Below are positions 36,932-46,122 of a stretch of 64,000 nucleotides of DNA, one piece after another. Every line of letters starts with the position of its first letter. Positions within the stretch are counted from its first letter, which is position 1. This DNA is from Pseudomonas syringae. Lineage in GTDB: Bacteria; Pseudomonadota; Gammaproteobacteria; Pseudomonadales; Pseudomonadaceae. Made by a program: the position numbers and the translations under genes. The stretch spans positions 1,828,501-1,892,500 of the forward strand of contig NZ_CP066265.1 in the NCBI RefSeq assembly GCF_023278085.1, written 5' to 3'. Below the pieces are notes generated by a model, which was not told the origin of the DNA, ran no database searches, and saw only the letters and a program-made list of their open reading frames with translations.

Positions 36932-39343
36932 TTAAAAATCACCGCGCAGGGTCAACACGTAGTTGCGTGGGTCGCCGTAGTAGTTGCCGCGGTCGATGTC
37001 GCCGGTGGCCTTGTAGTATTTACGATCCAGCAGGTTGTTGCCGTTGAGTGCCACCGACCAGTGCTCGTCTATTTTCCATGAGGCCCGCGCGTCCCAGATG
37101 GCGCGGCTGGGGTTATCGATGGGCTGGGTCGACTCGTGTTCCGAGTAGCCGCTCTGCGCCGAGACACCGCCGCCAACGGTCAGCCGCCGCCAGGCACCAG
37201 GCAGGTTGTAGCTGCTGGACAGGCGCAGCATGTGCCGGGGCGTTTCTGCCGAAATCGATTGTCCGTCGCTGCCACGCGTGAGGTTGAAGGTGTAACCGGC
37301 GATGGTCTGCAACCCGGACAGCGGCTCGCCGCTGATCTCCATGTCGAAACCCTTGCTGCGCCGCACGTCGCCATTCAAATAGCAGGTGCCGTAAGCGTCG
37401 TTGCCCAGGCATTGGCCCGCATGGGCGTCGTCTTCGACCGCCACGTCTTTCTGTTTCACATAGAACAGGGCAAAGGACACGTTCAGGCGCTTGTCGAACA
37501 GCTCGCCCTTGATACCGGTTTCATGGCTGGCACCGATGGCCGGGTCGAGGAACGCGCCGGATGCCGTGCGATAACTGCTTTGCGGCAAAAAGATATCGGT
37601 GTAGCTGGCGTACCACGACCAGTCCTTGTCCAGATCGTAGATCACACCCATGAACGGCGTGACCTGGTTATCTTCCCGGGCGCGGGTGGTCACGCCTGAG
37701 GACTGGCTCTGATAGTCATACCAACTGACCCGGCCGCCCATGACCAGGCTCAACGACTCGGTCAGGCTCAGGCGCAGGTTGCTGTAAATGCCATAACGCT
37801 TGTCACTGTAGTCAGTGCTGCGCCAGGCCGGGCGCGCGGGCTCGGTGATGGCGTTGTGGTCGGGGTTGAAAATGTCCAGCGGCTGATTGGCACTGACCGT
37901 GGCATAGCGAGAATCGCGTTTCTGCTCCGACCCGTTGCTGCCGAGCGTCAACTGATGGCTCAGGCCAAAGGCGTCGAAACGGCCGTCCAGATGGCCGTCG
38001 ACGCCATCGCTTTGAATATCGTCCGAGCGAAACAGGGTTCTGACCAGTCGCGAGCCGCTTTGGGTCGCAGGGTCGATGGCGCCCTGCGCGTAGGCGACTT
38101 TCTGATCGAACGAGCCATCCGAATGGGTCGCTGACAGCGTACCGCTCCAGGTCTCGTCAAAACGGGTTTCCAGCTCGCTGAACACTTCGTCAGTCCGGGT
38201 CTGATGACGGTTCCATTCCTGAGCCAGCGAGGTGGAACGCGACAGCCCGACAGCCCGGCCATTGCTGTAGCGAGGCAGGCCGAAAATCGAAAAGCCCTGA
38301 GTGTCCGCGCTCTGATGGCGCAGGCCGAGGGTCAGGGTGGTGTCTTCGCTCAGGTCGGTTTCCAGAATGCCGTACAGCAACGGCGCGGTTTTTTGCAGCC
38401 CGTCGATAAAGCTGCCACGGTCTTCGTAAGACGTTACGAAACGCCCGCGAACGCTGCCTGAATCGTTGAGCTTGCTGCTGCCGTCCAGATCGACGCGGTA
38501 CTGGTCCCAGCTGCCGGCGCGGGTGGTGATCGAAAACTGCGGTATGGCCGTTGGCCGCTTGCGCACCAGATTGACCGCGCCACCGGGATTGCCCGCGCCG
38601 ATCAGCAATCCGGCCGCGCCGCGCAGCACTTCGACGCGGTCATAGATTTCCATGTCAGGAGTCATCCAGCCGGTGACGCTGTAACCCTGGCCCGCCACCC
38701 CGTCGATGGTGTAACTCTCATCCTCCAGAGCAAAGCCGCGGGAGCTGAACACATGCGAGCCGAAATTGCGTTGCGAAAAGGTGATGCCGGGCGTTTGCGC
38801 CATCACCTCATCCAGGCCAGTGAGGTTCTTGTCGTCCATCAATTGACGGGTCACAACGGTGACCGACTGCGGGGTTTCGCGCAATGACTGTACGGTCTTG
38901 TTGATGCTGATGCCGGAGGCAGCGTAAGAGCCGCTGCCCTCGCTGGTCATGCCGAACTCACTGCCTTTGATCGCCACCGGTTCGAGGCTCATGGGTTGTG
39001 CTGAGGCTGCGACGCCCAGGATCAGGGTATTGGCCTCAAGGCTGTGCGCCACACCGGCTTTTTTCAGCAGGTCCATGGTCGCCCGCTCAGGCGTCAGCCT
39101 GCCGTGTACCGGGCTGCTGAGCTTGCCGTTGACATCCTCGGGGTTGTAGAGAATTTGCAGATCGCCTTGACGCCCCAGTTCTTTAAGGGCGCTGCTCAAG
39201 GCCTGTGCGGGGATATCGAATTCGTACTCTTCAGCCAGGGCTTCGCCCTGAAAAACCAGTGCCAGCACCAGCCCCATCCCGCTCACACGCAGGCCACGCG
39301 TTTTCACGCGCCCTGTGCGCCGACGGTTGGAGGGTGATTGCAT
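36932..39343 (-). CDS. fpvA: FpvA-type TonB-dependent ferripyoverdine receptor with STN signalling domain
   Basis: 803-aa outer-membrane receptor. From ATG 39343 it has a basic N-terminus and hydrophobic core (GMGLVLALVFQG), then a secretin/TonB N-terminal (STN) domain (about residues 38-115), a plug domain (QSVTVVTRQLMDDKNLTGL) and a 22-strand barrel ending in the aromatic YVLTLRGDF. An STN domain marks receptors that signal through an inner-membrane anti-sigma factor, as FpvA does through FpvR to PvdS/FpvI; none of those genes is in this window. A sister receptor lies immediately upstream. A GATAATG stretch at about 39376-39382 could be part of a Fur site, and no convincing PvdS box is visible. 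Confidence 0.9.
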   Translation of the reverse strand: MQSPSNRRRTGRVKTRGLRVSGMGLVLALVFQGEALAEEYEFDIPAQALSSALKELGRQGDLQILYNPEDVNGKLSSPVHGRLTPERATMDLLKKAGVAHSLEANTLILGVAASAQPMSLEPVAIKGSEFGMTSEGSGSYAASGISINKTVQSLRETPQSVTVVTRQLMDDKNLTGLDEVMAQTPGITFSQRNFGSHVFSSRGFALEDESYTIDGVAGQGYSVTGWMTPDMEIYDRVEVLRGAAGLLIGAGNPGGAVNLVRKRPTAIPQFSITTRAGSWDQYRVDLDGSSKLNDSGSVRGRFVTSYEDRGSFIDGLQKTAPLLYGILETDLSEDTTLTLGLRHQSADTQGFSIFGLPRYSNGRAVGLSRSTSLAQEWNRHQTRTDEVFSELETRFDETWSGTLSATHSDGSFDQKVAYAQGAIDPATQSGSRLVRTLFRSDDIQSDGVDGHLDGRFDAFGLSHQLTLGSNGSEQKRDSRYATVSANQPLDIFNPDHNAITEPARPAWRSTDYSDKRYGIYSNLRLSLTESLSLVMGGRVSWYDYQSQSSGVTTRAREDNQVTPFMGVIYDLDKDWSWYASYTDIFLPQSSYRTASGAFLDPAIGASHETGIKGELFDKRLNVSFALFYVKQKDVAVEDDAHAGQCLGNDAYGTCYLNGDVRRSKGFDMEISGEPLSGLQTIAGYTFNLTRGSDGQSISAETPRHMLRLSSSYNLPGAWRRLTVGGGVSAQSGYSEHESTQPIDNPSRAIWDARASWKIDEHWSVALNGNNLLDRKYYKATGDIDRGNYYGDPRNYVLTLRGDF

Positions 39344-39450
39344 GGGAGGGTGGCTCGTGGAAAGCGAGGATGAAGGATAATGTATTTGTGCAGTCTGGTC
39401 GTGCGCAGTGGTCTGTATCACAAGCCGACACCGCGTCGCATATCAAGATC

Positions 39451-39640
39451 TGACGCAGAGCGTCCAGAACGGCATGCGACGCAGAGCGTCGCACGATAGT
39501 TGAGATTATCGTTCCTCACGCTCCAGCGTGGGAATGCCGTTCGTGACGCTCTGCGTCATACACTCTGCGCCGCGCCAGGCACTCAAGATCGGACGCGGAG
39601 CGTCCGGAAATGCCTGCCCATGCGGAGCAGAGGCACGATC
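39451..39640. repeat. REP-like palindromic cluster between the two receptor genes
   Basis: About 190 bp of small palindromes (GACGCAGAGCGTC, CGACGCAGAGCGTCG, CACGCTCCAGCGTG, GACGCGGAGCGTC) with the GATAGTTGAGATTATCGTTCC linker of the other arrays. Not clearly tandem; it looks like parts of two unit types in opposite orientation. It separates the two receptor genes, which are transcribed in the same direction (minus). Confidence 0.75.
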
Positions 39641-39658
39641 TGTGGAGCCAGACTCAGG

Positions 39659-41890
39659 TCAGAAATCACCCCGCAACGTCAGTACATAGCTGCGCGGTTC
39701 GCCGTAGACGTTGGAGCGGTCGGTGGCGATCGAGGTGGTGTAGTACTTGCGGTCGAACAGGTTTTCGGCGTTGAGCGACACTTTCCAGTTCTCATCCAGC
39801 TTCCACGACGCTCGGGCATCCCAGATGGCCCGACCGGCGACGCCCAGCTCTTTATTGGACGGCACTTCGTAACCCGAATCCGCCGATACGCCAGCGCCCA
39901 GGGTCAGGCGGTTCCACGCACCCGGCAGGTTGTAGCTGGTGTTGAGGCGCAGCATGTGTTTCGGCGTTTCGTACGCGACATCCGAGTCGCCGTTGTTGCG
40001 CAGCATGTTGAAGGTATAGCCGCCGAACACTTGCAGCCCCGGCAGCACCTCGCCGCTGGCTTCGACGTCGACACCCTTGCTGCGACTGATGCCGTCCTGC
40101 AGGTAGCAGGAGCCGTCGGAACTGGTAGGGCAGAGCTCGGTAGTGTTCACATCGACAGCCGCCACATCTTTCTGTTTGATGTAGAACAGCGCCATCGACA
40201 GGTTCATGCGCTTGTCGAACAGTTCACCCTTGAAACCGGTTTCGTAGTTGGAGCCGATGGCCGGGTCCAGCGGTGAGCCGCCAGCGGTGACGTAGTTGGC
40301 TTGTGGCGTGAAGATGTCTGCATAGCTGGCGTACCACGACCAACTGTCGTTGATGTCATAGATAACGCCCGCAAACGGCGTGAATTCCTGGGTCTGCTTG
40401 GACTCGTAATCCGTCGCTGCACCGGTTTTGACATCGTACTTGTAGTCATACCAACTCAGGCGAGTACCGAGTACCACACTCAACGGTTCGCTCAGGTGGA
40501 TGCGCGTGTTGGCGTACAGGCCCGCGCGCTCTTCGGTGGTGTCGATATCGGTCGTCCAGGCCGGACGCGCGGGTTTGGCGAAGGCGTTCTGGTTGACGTC
40601 GAAGATGTTGATCGGGGTCCGTCTCGTCACCGTAGCCTGATGCGTGTTGGCCTCCTGCTTCGACCAGTCGGCACCCAGGGTCACTTGATGCTCAAGGCCG
40701 AAAGCGTTGAAGTTACCTTCCAGTTGACTGTTCAGACCGACGCTGTCGACCTCGTCCTTGCGAAACAGTGTGCCCTGAAAGTTGGAGCCCGCCAGCGTCG
40801 TGGGGTTTACCGTGCCTCGTGCATAGGCAATATTCTGATCAAACCCGCCCTGCGAATACGTCAACGAGGTCTTGCTGATCCAGTCGTCATTAAAACGATG
40901 CGCGACTTCGGTAAACACCTCGGTCATGTCGCTTTCATGGCGGTTCCACTTCTGCGCCAGATTGTTCGAGCGCGACAGGCCCAGCGAGTTGCCGTTGCTG
41001 TAGCGCGGCAGGCCGTAGATCGAGTAACCGTTGATCACCTGCTCCTGACGACGCAGGCTCATGGTCAGCGTGGTGTCATCGCTCACGTCTGCTTCGACGA
41101 TGCCGTACAGCAGCGGGGTGCGGCTGTCGCGCCCGTCCAGGTAGGAACCGCTGTCATCGTAGGCTGCGACCATGCGCCCGCGCAGGGTGCCGGAATCGTT
41201 GAGCTTGCCGCTGCCGTCGAGGTCGACGCGGTACTGGTCCCAGGAACCGGCGCGGGTGGTGATCGAGAATTTGTTATCGGCAGTCGGGCGCTTGCGCACC
41301 AGATTGACCGCCCCCCCAGGCTGACCTGCACCGACCAGCAAGCCGGACGCACCGCGCAGCACTTCCACGCGATCATAGATCGCCATGTCCGGCTGCATCC
41401 AGCCAGTGATCTGATAGCCCTGACCGCCAATGCCATCGACCAGGAAGCTCTCCGCCAGCAACGAGAAGCCGCGCGAGGTGTACACGTGGCCGCCGAAGTT
41501 GCGGTACTGGAACGTGATGCCGGGCGTGTCTTCCAGCACCTCGCTGAGGCTGGTGAGGTTGTTGTCATCCATGACCTGCCGGGTCACCACAGTCACCGAT
41601 TGCGGTGTTTCACGCAGCGATTGCGGCGCGCCCTTGCCAATGCTCACCGCGCCGGTGGTGTACGAACCGGTGCCGTCGGTGGTCGTGCCCAGGTACTGCG
41701 AGTCGATCGCGGTGGGGGCCAGGGTGACCGTGCCCGTCGTGGTCGTTCCGTCTGCTGCGGCTTCCTGCGCCTGTGTGGCCACCGGCATGCAAAGTGCCAG
41801 GCCCATGGCTGCCATGGAGGGCCGGGAGCGGAACATCTGACTGAGCATCAACGCTTTGCTGAGCGGGGTGAGTCGTGACGGGTTGTGCAT
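39659..41890 (-). CDS. TonB-dependent siderophore receptor without STN domain
   Basis: 743-aa outer-membrane receptor closely related to the downstream fpvA (shared TRAGSWDQYRVDLDGS and GLPRYSNG segments and the same YVLTLRGDF end), but going directly from the signal peptide to the plug domain (PQSVTVVTRQVMDDNNLTSL). It should import a ferric siderophore, presumably pyoverdine or a relative, without transducing a signal. ATG 41890 is chosen because it follows GGAAAGAG at good spacing and gives a signal peptide ending near TQAQ. A candidate Fur operator lies upstream. Whether it takes the strain's own or a foreign pyoverdine cannot be told from sequence. Confidence 0.9.
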   Translation of the reverse strand: MHNPSRLTPLSKALMLSQMFRSRPSMAAMGLALCMPVATQAQEAAADGTTTTGTVTLAPTAIDSQYLGTTTDGTGSYTTGAVSIGKGAPQSLRETPQSVTVVTRQVMDDNNLTSLSEVLEDTPGITFQYRNFGGHVYTSRGFSLLAESFLVDGIGGQGYQITGWMQPDMAIYDRVEVLRGASGLLVGAGQPGGAVNLVRKRPTADNKFSITTRAGSWDQYRVDLDGSGKLNDSGTLRGRMVAAYDDSGSYLDGRDSRTPLLYGIVEADVSDDTTLTMSLRRQEQVINGYSIYGLPRYSNGNSLGLSRSNNLAQKWNRHESDMTEVFTEVAHRFNDDWISKTSLTYSQGGFDQNIAYARGTVNPTTLAGSNFQGTLFRKDEVDSVGLNSQLEGNFNAFGLEHQVTLGADWSKQEANTHQATVTRRTPINIFDVNQNAFAKPARPAWTTDIDTTEERAGLYANTRIHLSEPLSVVLGTRLSWYDYKYDVKTGAATDYESKQTQEFTPFAGVIYDINDSWSWYASYADIFTPQANYVTAGGSPLDPAIGSNYETGFKGELFDKRMNLSMALFYIKQKDVAAVDVNTTELCPTSSDGSCYLQDGISRSKGVDVEASGEVLPGLQVFGGYTFNMLRNNGDSDVAYETPKHMLRLNTSYNLPGAWNRLTLGAGVSADSGYEVPSNKELGVAGRAIWDARASWKLDENWKVSLNAENLFDRKYYTTSIATDRSNVYGEPRSYVLTLRGDF

Positions 41891-42038
41891 GAATTGGCTC
41901 TTTCCAGTGGGTATCGGCAAGGAGATTGAAAGCGTTGCTCAGGCCTGCGCAGCCTTTGTCAGCCGTCGACAGGGCAGGCGAGATCAACTTTTTTATGGGG
42001 AACCAGGCAGGAAAATGGCTGTGCGCGCAGTTCGCTGT

Positions 42039-42059
42039 TAATGAGAACGAAAGCGATTA
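42039..42059 (-). promoter_or_regulatory. Candidate Fur operator upstream of the second receptor gene
   Basis: AATGAGAACG followed by AAAGCGATTAACGATTATT is close to the Fur consensus in an AT-rich stretch about 150 bp before the receptor start. No PvdS box is seen here, so direct Fur control is the simplest reading. Confidence 0.5.
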
Positions 42060-42143
42060 ACGATTATTTAATGAATTTTTCACAAATCCCGAAAATAGAT
42101 GGCGCTTAGCTATCTGACTTGGTCGTGCAGGGCTTCGCCGGAC

Positions 42144-42184
42144 AAGAAAAAGCCCCGCTCGCGGACAGGCCGGGCGGGGCGTTT
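42144..42184 (-). terminator. Rho-independent terminator after pvdE
   Basis: On the minus strand a GCCCCGC/GCGGGGC stem (42174-42180 with 42152-42158) is followed by CTTTTTC. It lies 13 bp beyond the pvdE stop and closes the pvdMNOE operon. Confidence 0.85.
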
Positions 42185-42197
42185 CAAGACGGCTGAT

Positions 42198-43862
42198 TCA
42201 GGCAGGAGCAGCCTCGTTCAGCACCTGCTCGACCTGGATCTGGCCCGCCTGCATGCGTACCAGTTGATCGGCGATGTAGAAGTAGCGATCGTCGTGGGAG
42301 ATGACGATGATGGTCTTGCCCTGTTGCTTCAGTTCCGGCAGCAATTCGGTGTAGAACACCCGACGGAATGCCGGGTCCTGGTCGGCTGCCCACTCGTCGA
42401 AGACCAGCACCTGACGCTCGTCCAGCCACGCATTGATCAGCGCCAGCCGCTTGCGCTGACCGGTGGACAGGTCGGTGGTGGTAAACGCGCCGTCCTTGAT
42501 GCTGACCTTGTGTGCGATGTCCAGACGCTCCAGGTATTTGCCGGCGTCCTCCGGCAGCGCAGCCTGACCTTGCAGCGGCTCATCGAACAGGTAATAGTCG
42601 GCAAAAATCGTTGTGAACAGCTGGCGATAGTCGTCGAGATTTTCCGGGGTGACCGCCTTGCCGTTCAGGCGAATCTCGCCTTGTTGCGGCGTGTACAGGC
42701 CGAGCAGCAACTTGATCAACGTGGTCTTGCCGCAGCCGTTTTCACCGACGATAAACACGATATCGCCCTGTTTGATGCTCAGGTCGACCGGGCCCAGATG
42801 GAAGGCATCACTGCCTTCGACCGGCGGGTAGTCGTAGCGCAAATTGTGCAGTTCCAGGGTCTGCATACTGGCCAGTGAATTGGCGCGGTCGTTGACCAGC
42901 AAATGCGGTTCAGGATTGGAAAACTTCCACGACAGCTCGGCGATGCGACGCATGGCGATCTGCGCACGGCTGATGCCGGGCAAGGCGGTAATCAGGCGCT
43001 CCAGCGGGCCTTTCATGTACAGCATCACCAGCACGAAGCCGCCCAGCACGGTCTTTTCAGTGGTCGGCCACATGGCCTGGAAGGCGATGGCGATGCCGAT
43101 CACGGCAAAGAACAGCATCGAACCAAAGGTTTCGGCACTGACGAAAATGTTGGCGGCACGGATGTTCGAGCGACAGATGGTTTCGGTGGCACCGTGAATC
43201 TTCTCGTCAAGCATGTGCTGACGACGTTTGCGCTGAATACGCAGTTCCTTGGCGCCTGCGGACAGCGCCTGGTAGTGCTTCTGCAATTCGTCTTCGCTGT
43301 TGCGGGCCGTCAGAATGCTGCGCATGCCAAACGCGTGAGCCAGGTACTGCGCGCCGGTGCCGAGTACCACGGTGAGGACGGTCAGCGCCAGAATCTGCCA
43401 GGACAACAGCGCCAGGTAGGTCAGGCAGCCGAGGGTGACGGTGAACGAGATGACCATCGGCGCGACCGACAAGGCGAAGGTGCTGATGGTGTTGACGTCA
43501 TTGAGCAGCACTGGAATCAGGCGATGCGAGCGATAACGCTCCAGTTGCTCGATGGGCGCGACCAGCACCTTGGCCGCCAGCTCGCGGCGCAGGTTGGCGA
43601 CCACGCGCTGGCCGACATAGTTGGTCGACAGGTTGGACAGCGTCGAACAGGCCAGGGTCAGCACACACAGCCCGGCGAACAGCAGTGCGGTATGCGTGTC
43701 AGGGCCGCCTGGCATGTTCAGCGCATTGTTGATGGTGGCCAGCAAGCCGGTGACGCTCAGGCCACTGACGATGCCCAGCACAGTCGACAGCGCCACCAGC
43801 CACCAGAACGGCTTGAGGATCCTCAGGGTTTCCCGGGCGAGGCTTTCAGTTTTGCGGGTCAT
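42198..43862 (-). CDS. pvdE: PvdE, pyoverdine precursor export ABC transporter
   Basis: 554-aa fused ABC exporter of the cyclic-peptide exporter family: an N-terminal six-span domain (about residues 1-320) and a C-terminal ATPase with Walker A VGENGCGKTT (about 370-380), signature LSTGQRKRL and Walker B VLVFDEWAADQD. It moves the acylated, unfinished pyoverdine peptide from the cytoplasm to the periplasm. Last gene of pvdMNOE, 35 bp after pvdO and followed by a strong terminator. Confidence 0.95.
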   Translation of the reverse strand: MTRKTESLARETLRILKPFWWLVALSTVLGIVSGLSVTGLLATINNALNMPGGPDTHTALLFAGLCVLTLACSTLSNLSTNYVGQRVVANLRRELAAKVLVAPIEQLERYRSHRLIPVLLNDVNTISTFALSVAPMVISFTVTLGCLTYLALLSWQILALTVLTVVLGTGAQYLAHAFGMRSILTARNSEDELQKHYQALSAGAKELRIQRKRRQHMLDEKIHGATETICRSNIRAANIFVSAETFGSMLFFAVIGIAIAFQAMWPTTEKTVLGGFVLVMLYMKGPLERLITALPGISRAQIAMRRIAELSWKFSNPEPHLLVNDRANSLASMQTLELHNLRYDYPPVEGSDAFHLGPVDLSIKQGDIVFIVGENGCGKTTLIKLLLGLYTPQQGEIRLNGKAVTPENLDDYRQLFTTIFADYYLFDEPLQGQAALPEDAGKYLERLDIAHKVSIKDGAFTTTDLSTGQRKRLALINAWLDERQVLVFDEWAADQDPAFRRVFYTELLPELKQQGKTIIVISHDDRYFYIADQLVRMQAGQIQVEQVLNEAAPA

Positions 43863-43897
43863 GGTGAGTCTCGTCAGTGTCCGTGAGTGGGGGGCTG

Positions 43898-44764
43898 TTA
43901 CAGGTCACGAGCGACCCGAAAGCCCAGCCAGTCGCCACGTACAGCAGGCTGGCGGCTGTTGCGGTTGCCGGAGCGGGAGAAGATCGGCGCTTCGGTCCAG
44001 TCATTGCCGCGAATCATTTTCCAGGTGCAATCACCGGCCAGCCACGCGCTGCCGTCGGTGGGCGCGCCGTTGTAGTTGCTGGTCTCGCAATCGGCGGTCC
44101 ACTCGTAGACGTTGCCATGGGCGTCGTAAATGCCGAAGTCGTTGGGGCTGTAGCTGCCAGCGGGTGCGGTGTAGCTGAAACCGTCTTCCGGGCCGTAGGT
44201 GTTGGCGTGTCTGGCGATGCTGTACGGCTTGCCTTCGTCCATCGGGAACGGGAAAGAGCCCTTGCTGCCGCCGCGTGCCGCGTATTCGCGCTGGGCTTCG
44301 CTGACCATGTGGTAAGACTTGCCGGTCTTCTTCGACAGCCATTCGACATACGCCCTGGCTTCGTTCCAGTCCATGCACACGGCGGGCTGGCGCGCGCTCA
44401 GCGGATAGCGAGGCTTGCCAGCCTTGCACTCGCGGCCCGGCCGGGTGTCGCCGTCCGGCATTTTGTAACCGGAGCTTTTGAGGTAGGCGTCCCATTCGCC
44501 GCTCAACACCTGAAAGCGGCTGATGGCGAACGGTTTGGCGAATGTCACGTCATGCAGCGGGCCTTCGTCCGGCTGGCGGCCCATTTCTTCTTCGGGCGCG
44601 CCCATGGTGAACGTGCCCGCAGGCAGCACGACCATTTCCGGACAATCCTTGCAGTCCTTGAATGTCTTCCCCGGCGCGGGCACCGGTTCGGTTGTAGCGG
44701 CAAGGGCGGTGTCGCCCAGCAACAGGCCGAGCACGGCGGAAAGGGACAGCAGTGTTTTTTTCAT
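43898..44764 (-). CDS. pvdO: PvdO, formylglycine-generating-enzyme-like periplasmic protein
   Basis: 288-aa exported protein with a standard signal peptide (MKKTLLSLSAVLGLLLG, cleavage near ALA) and an FGE-sulfatase/SUMF1 fold recognisable from GTFTMGAPEEE, the AVCMDWNEARAYVEWLSKK segment and the C-terminal GNVYEWTADCE and LGFRVARDL motifs. In P. aeruginosa PvdO is needed for the final oxidation of dihydropyoverdine to the fluorescent chromophore. Third gene of pvdMNOE. Confidence 0.94.
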   Translation of the reverse strand: MKKTLLSLSAVLGLLLGDTALAATTEPVPAPGKTFKDCKDCPEMVVLPAGTFTMGAPEEEMGRQPDEGPLHDVTFAKPFAISRFQVLSGEWDAYLKSSGYKMPDGDTRPGRECKAGKPRYPLSARQPAVCMDWNEARAYVEWLSKKTGKSYHMVSEAQREYAARGGSKGSFPFPMDEGKPYSIARHANTYGPEDGFSYTAPAGSYSPNDFGIYDAHGNVYEWTADCETSNYNGAPTDGSAWLAGDCTWKMIRGNDWTEAPIFSRSGNRNSRQPAVRGDWLGFRVARDL

Positions 44765-44811
44765 GACGGGTCTCGAAGGAAACGGAAAACAATGGGTTCA
44801 GTGCGGGCGCA

Positions 44812-46080
44812 TCAGGTGCGTTGACTGAGCAGGGCCATAAAACGGTCGATCTCAGCCTCGCTGTTCAGCAGCCCCGGCGCAGTGCGTACCACCGGGCCGA
44901 CATCGCGGCTCACGGCATCGACCACCATGCGTTGCTTCATCAGCCACGCCGCTACCTCGTCGCACGGCTGACCCTTGAGCCGGAAAAAGCTGAAGCCCGC
45001 CGACAGCGCAGGGTCCATTGGCGTCACCAGCTCGACAGTCGGCTGTGCCTGAAGACGCTGCTTGAGGTAGCTGTTGAGCTCGTGAATGCGCGCCTGCACG
45101 TCGGCCTTGCCCAGTTGCAGGTGCAGTTTGAAGGCTTCGTTCAGCGCCCAGCGGTGTTCGAACGAGTGATAGCCGCCGGGCGTCATGATCGTGCCGAAGT
45201 TACTCGCTTCCGAGAACGTCGGGATCAGCGGGGTGAGGTCCTTCACCTGCTCCGAACGGGCGCAGACGATGCCGGTGCCGCGTGGGCCGAACATCCACTT
45301 GTGCGTACCCGCAACGTAGAAGTCGCACTTCATCTCGGGGAAATCCAGGTTCTCGACGCCAAACCCGTGTACGCCGTCGACCACGTACAGAATGCGGTCC
45401 TTGTCGTCGCGGTTGCGGTTGTGTTCTTCGACCAGATCACCGATGGCACCAATCGGCAGTTTCACGCCGCTGCCCGACTGCACCCAGGTCATGCCCAGCA
45501 CTCGCGTCTTCGGCTGAATGCTGCGCGCGATAGAGCCGATGATCTCGTCTGCCGAAACAGTGGCCGGGTCCTTGAACAGGCGAATCTTGCGCACCTGCGT
45601 GCCTTCGCGCTGTTGACGGAATTTGAGGATATCGCGGGTGCAGGAATGCTCGTGCTCGGTGGTCAGGATTTCCTGATCGGGGCGCACATGCAGGCCGCCG
45701 TAGATGATCGCCAGCCCTTCAGTGGTGCTGCCGGTCAGGGCAATCTGGCCGGGCTGGACTTTCAGGTATTTGCCTGCCCAGACGCGAACCTCGTGTTCGC
45801 GGCGCTCGGTTTCCTGCAGGTCCCAATCCATCGCCAGACCGGGATTACGATCGATGTGCGCACGATGCTGCTCAATGGCGTCGCGCACCGGTTTCGGGTG
45901 CGAGGTGATCAGGAAGTTGGAAAAGTGCACGTAATCCGGGTCCTGATTGAACAGCTGCTTCAGGCGCGCCCATTTGTCTGCGGCCAGCGGCTCGGGTGCG
46001 GCTGTTGCCAGGCTGGAGCCCAGTGGCAGGGCGGCAGCCAGTAACCCGGCCTGCTTGAGAAAGGTTCTGCGGTCAGTCAT
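44812..46080 (-). CDS. pvdN: PvdN, periplasmic PLP enzyme that modifies the chromophore side chain
   Basis: 422-aa class V aminotransferase-fold enzyme with a Tat signal (RRTFLKQAG, then AAALPLGSSLATA). The PLP lysine is K261 in AGTHKWMFGPRGTG; YVVDGVHGFGVENLD supplies the cofactor aspartate. In fluorescent pseudomonads PvdN converts the glutamic acid attached to the chromophore into succinamide in the periplasm. It lies 42 bp after pvdM and 47 bp before pvdO in the same operon. Confidence 0.94.
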   Translation of the reverse strand: MTDRRTFLKQAGLLAAALPLGSSLATAAPEPLAADKWARLKQLFNQDPDYVHFSNFLITSHPKPVRDAIEQHRAHIDRNPGLAMDWDLQETERREHEVRVWAGKYLKVQPGQIALTGSTTEGLAIIYGGLHVRPDQEILTTEHEHSCTRDILKFRQQREGTQVRKIRLFKDPATVSADEIIGSIARSIQPKTRVLGMTWVQSGSGVKLPIGAIGDLVEEHNRNRDDKDRILYVVDGVHGFGVENLDFPEMKCDFYVAGTHKWMFGPRGTGIVCARSEQVKDLTPLIPTFSEASNFGTIMTPGGYHSFEHRWALNEAFKLHLQLGKADVQARIHELNSYLKQRLQAQPTVELVTPMDPALSAGFSFFRLKGQPCDEVAAWLMKQRMVVDAVSRDVGPVVRTAPGLLNSEAEIDRFMALLSQRT

Positions 46081-46122
46081 GAGCGGTTTCGCCTGATGAT
46101 CGAGTAACGGCGTTTGAAAGCG

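Noticed and set aside
40301..41878. 525-codon plus-strand frame opposite the second receptor gene
   Set aside because: Antisense shadow; the minus-strand frame is a complete TonB-dependent receptor with a ribosome site.
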